NCBI GenBank assembly: GCA_002238425.1
Contig: MPMJ01000035.1
Coordinates: forward strand, 1 to 32,243
Source of the DNA: SAR202 cluster bacterium bin16
Lineage (GTDB): Bacteria > Chloroflexota > Dehalococcoidia > Lucifugimonadales > Australimonadaceae
DNA: 32,243 nucleotides
Direction: 5' to 3'
Shown here in pieces: positions 30,884 through 32,243 of the stretch. The translations under genes were made by a program, and so were the position numbers. The notes under the pieces were generated by a model. That model did not search any database. It saw nothing but the letters and a program-made list of their open reading frames with translations, and was not told where the DNA came from. How positions within the stretch are numbered: the stretch's first letter is position 1; each line of letters starts with the position of its first letter.

Positions 30884-31930
30884 ATGCCGCTCGACCCTGA
30901 AGCGAAGGCGTCGTTGGAGAAGCGCATCGAGATGGGTGTGCTGGAGCCGCACGAGTCGAGCCCGGAGGAGGCGCGCGCGTTGCAGGCGGCCCGGCCGAAC
31001 CTGCCGGGGCCTGAGGTGGCGTCGGTGAGCGACCATCTCGCGCCGGGGCCGCACGGCGACGTGCCGGTGCGGGTCTACGTTCCGGTCGGCCCTCACCCGC
31101 GCACCGAAGGTGCGCACCCTCTCCCAGGGGGAGAGGGGAGGACACTGGATTCCCGCTTTCGCGGGAATGACGGAGTGGGCGGGAACGACAGAGAGAGCGG
31201 GAATGACGGGGATGAGTTGCCCGTCTGCATGTGGTTCCATGGCGGCGGATGGGTCATCGGCAGCGTCGCGACGAACGACGCGACGTGCCGGGCGCTCGCG
31301 AACGCGTCGGGCGCCATCGTGGTGTCGGTCGACTACCGGCTCGCGCCGGAGCACAAGTTCCCCATCCCCTTCGACGATTCCTACGCGGCGACGGAGTGGG
31401 CGGCGGCGAACGCGGGGTCGTTCGGCGGCGATGCGTCGCGGCTGGCAGTCGCGGGAGCGAGCGCGGGCGGCAACCTCTCGGCGACGATAGCGCTGCGGGC
31501 GCGGGACGAGAACGGGCCAGCGCTCGTGCACCAGGCGCTCATCTACCCGGTCACCGACCGGGACTACAGCCGGTCGTCCTACAAGGAGAACGGCGAAGGC
31601 TACGGCCTCTCCTACGCTTCCATGGTCTGGTTCTGGGACTGCTACCTCTCCAACGAGGAGGACGGCGAGAGCCCATACGTTGCGCCGATGCTCGCCGAGG
31701 ACCTGTCCGGCCTGCCGTCCGCATTCGTGCTGACGTGCGAGTTCGACCCGCTGCGCGACGAGGGGGAGGCGTACGCGAAACGCTTGCAGGAGGCGGGCGT
31801 TCCAACGAAGCATTCGCGATACGACGGGATGATCCACGCGTTCTTCAACGCGGGCATCCCGTTCACGCGGACGTGGGACGCCATCAACGAGACGGCGGGG
31901 GAGTTGCGGAAGGCGTTCGGGACGGCGTAG
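30884..31930 (+). CDS. HSL-type alpha/beta hydrolase, copy 2, with in-frame repeat insertion
   Basis: 348 residues. Same family as the preceding gene and closely similar: HGGG just after residue 118, S193 in GASAGG, D288 (FDPLRDEGE) and H318 (MIHAFF). Where copy 1 has six residues (TDDAGP, 69-74) this protein has 43 residues (69-111), GPHPRTEGAHPLPGGEGR...RFRGNDGVGGNDRESGNDGDE, encoded by two intergenic-type palindromes. The segment sits between the strand VRVYVPV and LPVCMWFHGGGW, likely a surface loop before the oxyanion hole, and keeps the frame (net +37 residues). ATG 30884 matches the start of copy 1; GAGGAGG is six bases upstream. The stop follows the domain end normally. Confidence 0.88.
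   Translation: MPLDPEAKASLEKRIEMGVLEPHESSPEEARALQAARPNLPGPEVASVSDHLAPGPHGDVPVRVYVPVGPHPRTEGAHPLPGGEGRTLDSRFRGNDGVGGNDRESGNDGDELPVCMWFHGGGWVIGSVATNDATCRALANASGAIVVSVDYRLAPEHKFPIPFDDSYAATEWAAANAGSFGGDASRLAVAGASAGGNLSATIALRARDENGPALVHQALIYPVTDRDYSRSSYKENGEGYGLSYASMVWFWDCYLSNEEDGESPYVAPMLAEDLSGLPSAFVLTCEFDPLRDEGEAYAKRLQEAGVPTKHSRYDGMIHAFFNAGIPFTRTWDAINETAGELRKAFGTA
31088..31216. repeat. Composite palindromic repeat inserted in hydrolase 2
   Basis: Contains GCGCACC-GAA-GGTGCGC, CCCTCTCCC/GGGAGAGGG, and copy C of the GATTCCCGC-family palindrome (31145-31172, loop TTTC), followed by two partial GCGGGAA(T/C)GAC echoes near 31178 and 31197. Confidence 0.88.
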
Positions 31931-31950
31931 GGGGCGAGGGCGCGCATCGT

Positions 31951-32010
31951 CAGGGAGAACCCCCAAGGGAGCCGGGGGCATGGGCACCCACAAGGGGATG
32001 CCCCTACACC
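31951..32010. repeat. CCCACAAGGGATGCCCC-family repeat, copy 4 (long form)
   Basis: CAGGGAGAACCCCCAAGGGAG then the core GGGCACCCACAAGGGGATGC with CCCTACACC. It ends 51 bases from the transposase stop, so it may mark the target or end of the IS element. Confidence 0.8.
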
Positions 32011-32061
32011 GGACAGAGCCACCCTACCCGTGTGCCTTCGCGGGAGTATCTGTGTTCTGGG

Positions 32062-32243
32062 TCAAGCCGCTTGGGCGGCAGGAGGGCTGTTGTTGAACGC
32101 CGTAGCCCGAAGGGGGACGGCGTTCAACAACACCAACAGCTTGCGCATCACCGCCACCAGCGCAACCTTCCCCGTCTTCCCCCGATTCTGGAGGCGGCGG
32201 TAGAACTGCCCCAACTCCTCGTTGCACCGCACCGCCGATAACG
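32062..32243 (-). CDS. IS110-family transposase, C-terminal fragment (cut by window edge)
   Basis: The last 60 residues are visible: LSAVRCNEELGQFYRRLQNRGKTGKVALVAVMRKLLVLLNAV, then LRATAFNNSPPAAQAA and TGA. The FY-x-RL....GK...KVALVAVMRKLL-x-(I/L)LNA block is the conserved C-terminal end of IS110/IS1111 (Transposase_20) recombinases. The final tail is unusual because it is coded by a 15-bp inverted repeat. These enzymes use a DEDD active site and a tyrosine/serine C-terminal domain, and recent work shows guidance by a bridge RNA from an element end. The rest of the gene and the other end lie beyond the window. Confidence 0.82.
   Translation of the reverse strand, partial: LSAVRCNEELGQFYRRLQNRGKTGKVALVAVMRKLLVLLNAVPLRATAFNNSPPAAQAA
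32089..32131. repeat. 15-bp perfect inverted repeat at the 3' end of the transposase gene
   Basis: GTTGTTGAACGCCGT (32089-32103) and ACGGCGTTCAACAAC (32117-32131) with a 13-base loop. It lies in coding sequence just after the conserved LLNA residues. Confidence 0.9.

Overview
The window is a high-GC bacterial chromosome segment. Most genes are housekeeping or transport genes, and the only mobile element is a transposase fragment at the right edge. Lipoproteins with Thr-Pro-rich linkers after the lipobox, the DapL route to diaminopimelate, many ABC-transport lipoproteins and abundant palindromic intergenic repeats together suggest a Chloroflexota bacterium (possibly Dehalococcoidia/SAR202-like). 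That placement is an inference, because no rRNA or other decisive marker is present.

Left part (1-5.7 kb, all minus strand): a truncated phosphate-binding lipoprotein (pstS), a PhoR-like kinase and PhoB-like regulator pair with Pho-box-like sites, a CcdA/DsbD-type membrane protein, molybdate transporter genes modB and modA (no modC in view), and a Bcp-type peroxiredoxin. At 6-10.3 kb are a winged-helix-like unknown protein, tRNA-Arg(TCT) with a clear promoter, an enoyl-CoA hydratase/isomerase, a DUF6391-like protein, a cupredoxin-like lipoprotein, a small export-family membrane protein and a 74-residue HTH protein followed by an intrinsic terminator.

At 10.4-11.6 kb two tandemly duplicated monoheme cytochrome c lipoproteins lie downstream of a CRP/FNR-type palindrome. 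Then come dnaN and a branched-chain amino-acid-type ABC system: a giant 815-residue binding lipoprotein made of two near-identical periplasmic-binding domains (plus strand) facing the livG-livF-livH-livM operon (minus strand).

At 19-26 kb the minus strand carries a trans-translation block (ctpA-type protease, smpB, then tmRNA with its own promoter), a small unknown gene, hflX, dapL and dapF. Between dapF and dapL lies an array of ATGAGCAG units spaced by one or two helical turns, just upstream of the dapL -10 box.

At 26-32.2 kb are the NAD-salvage genes pncA and pncB, a tautomerase-family protein and two paralogous HSL-type alpha/beta hydrolases. They are embedded in at least three families of short palindromic repeats. 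These repeats have entered coding sequence: one hydrolase carries an in-frame 43-residue repeat segment just before its oxyanion-hole motif, and the other appears to have lost its stop and reads through G-rich DNA and several repeats. The right edge cuts an IS110-family transposase.
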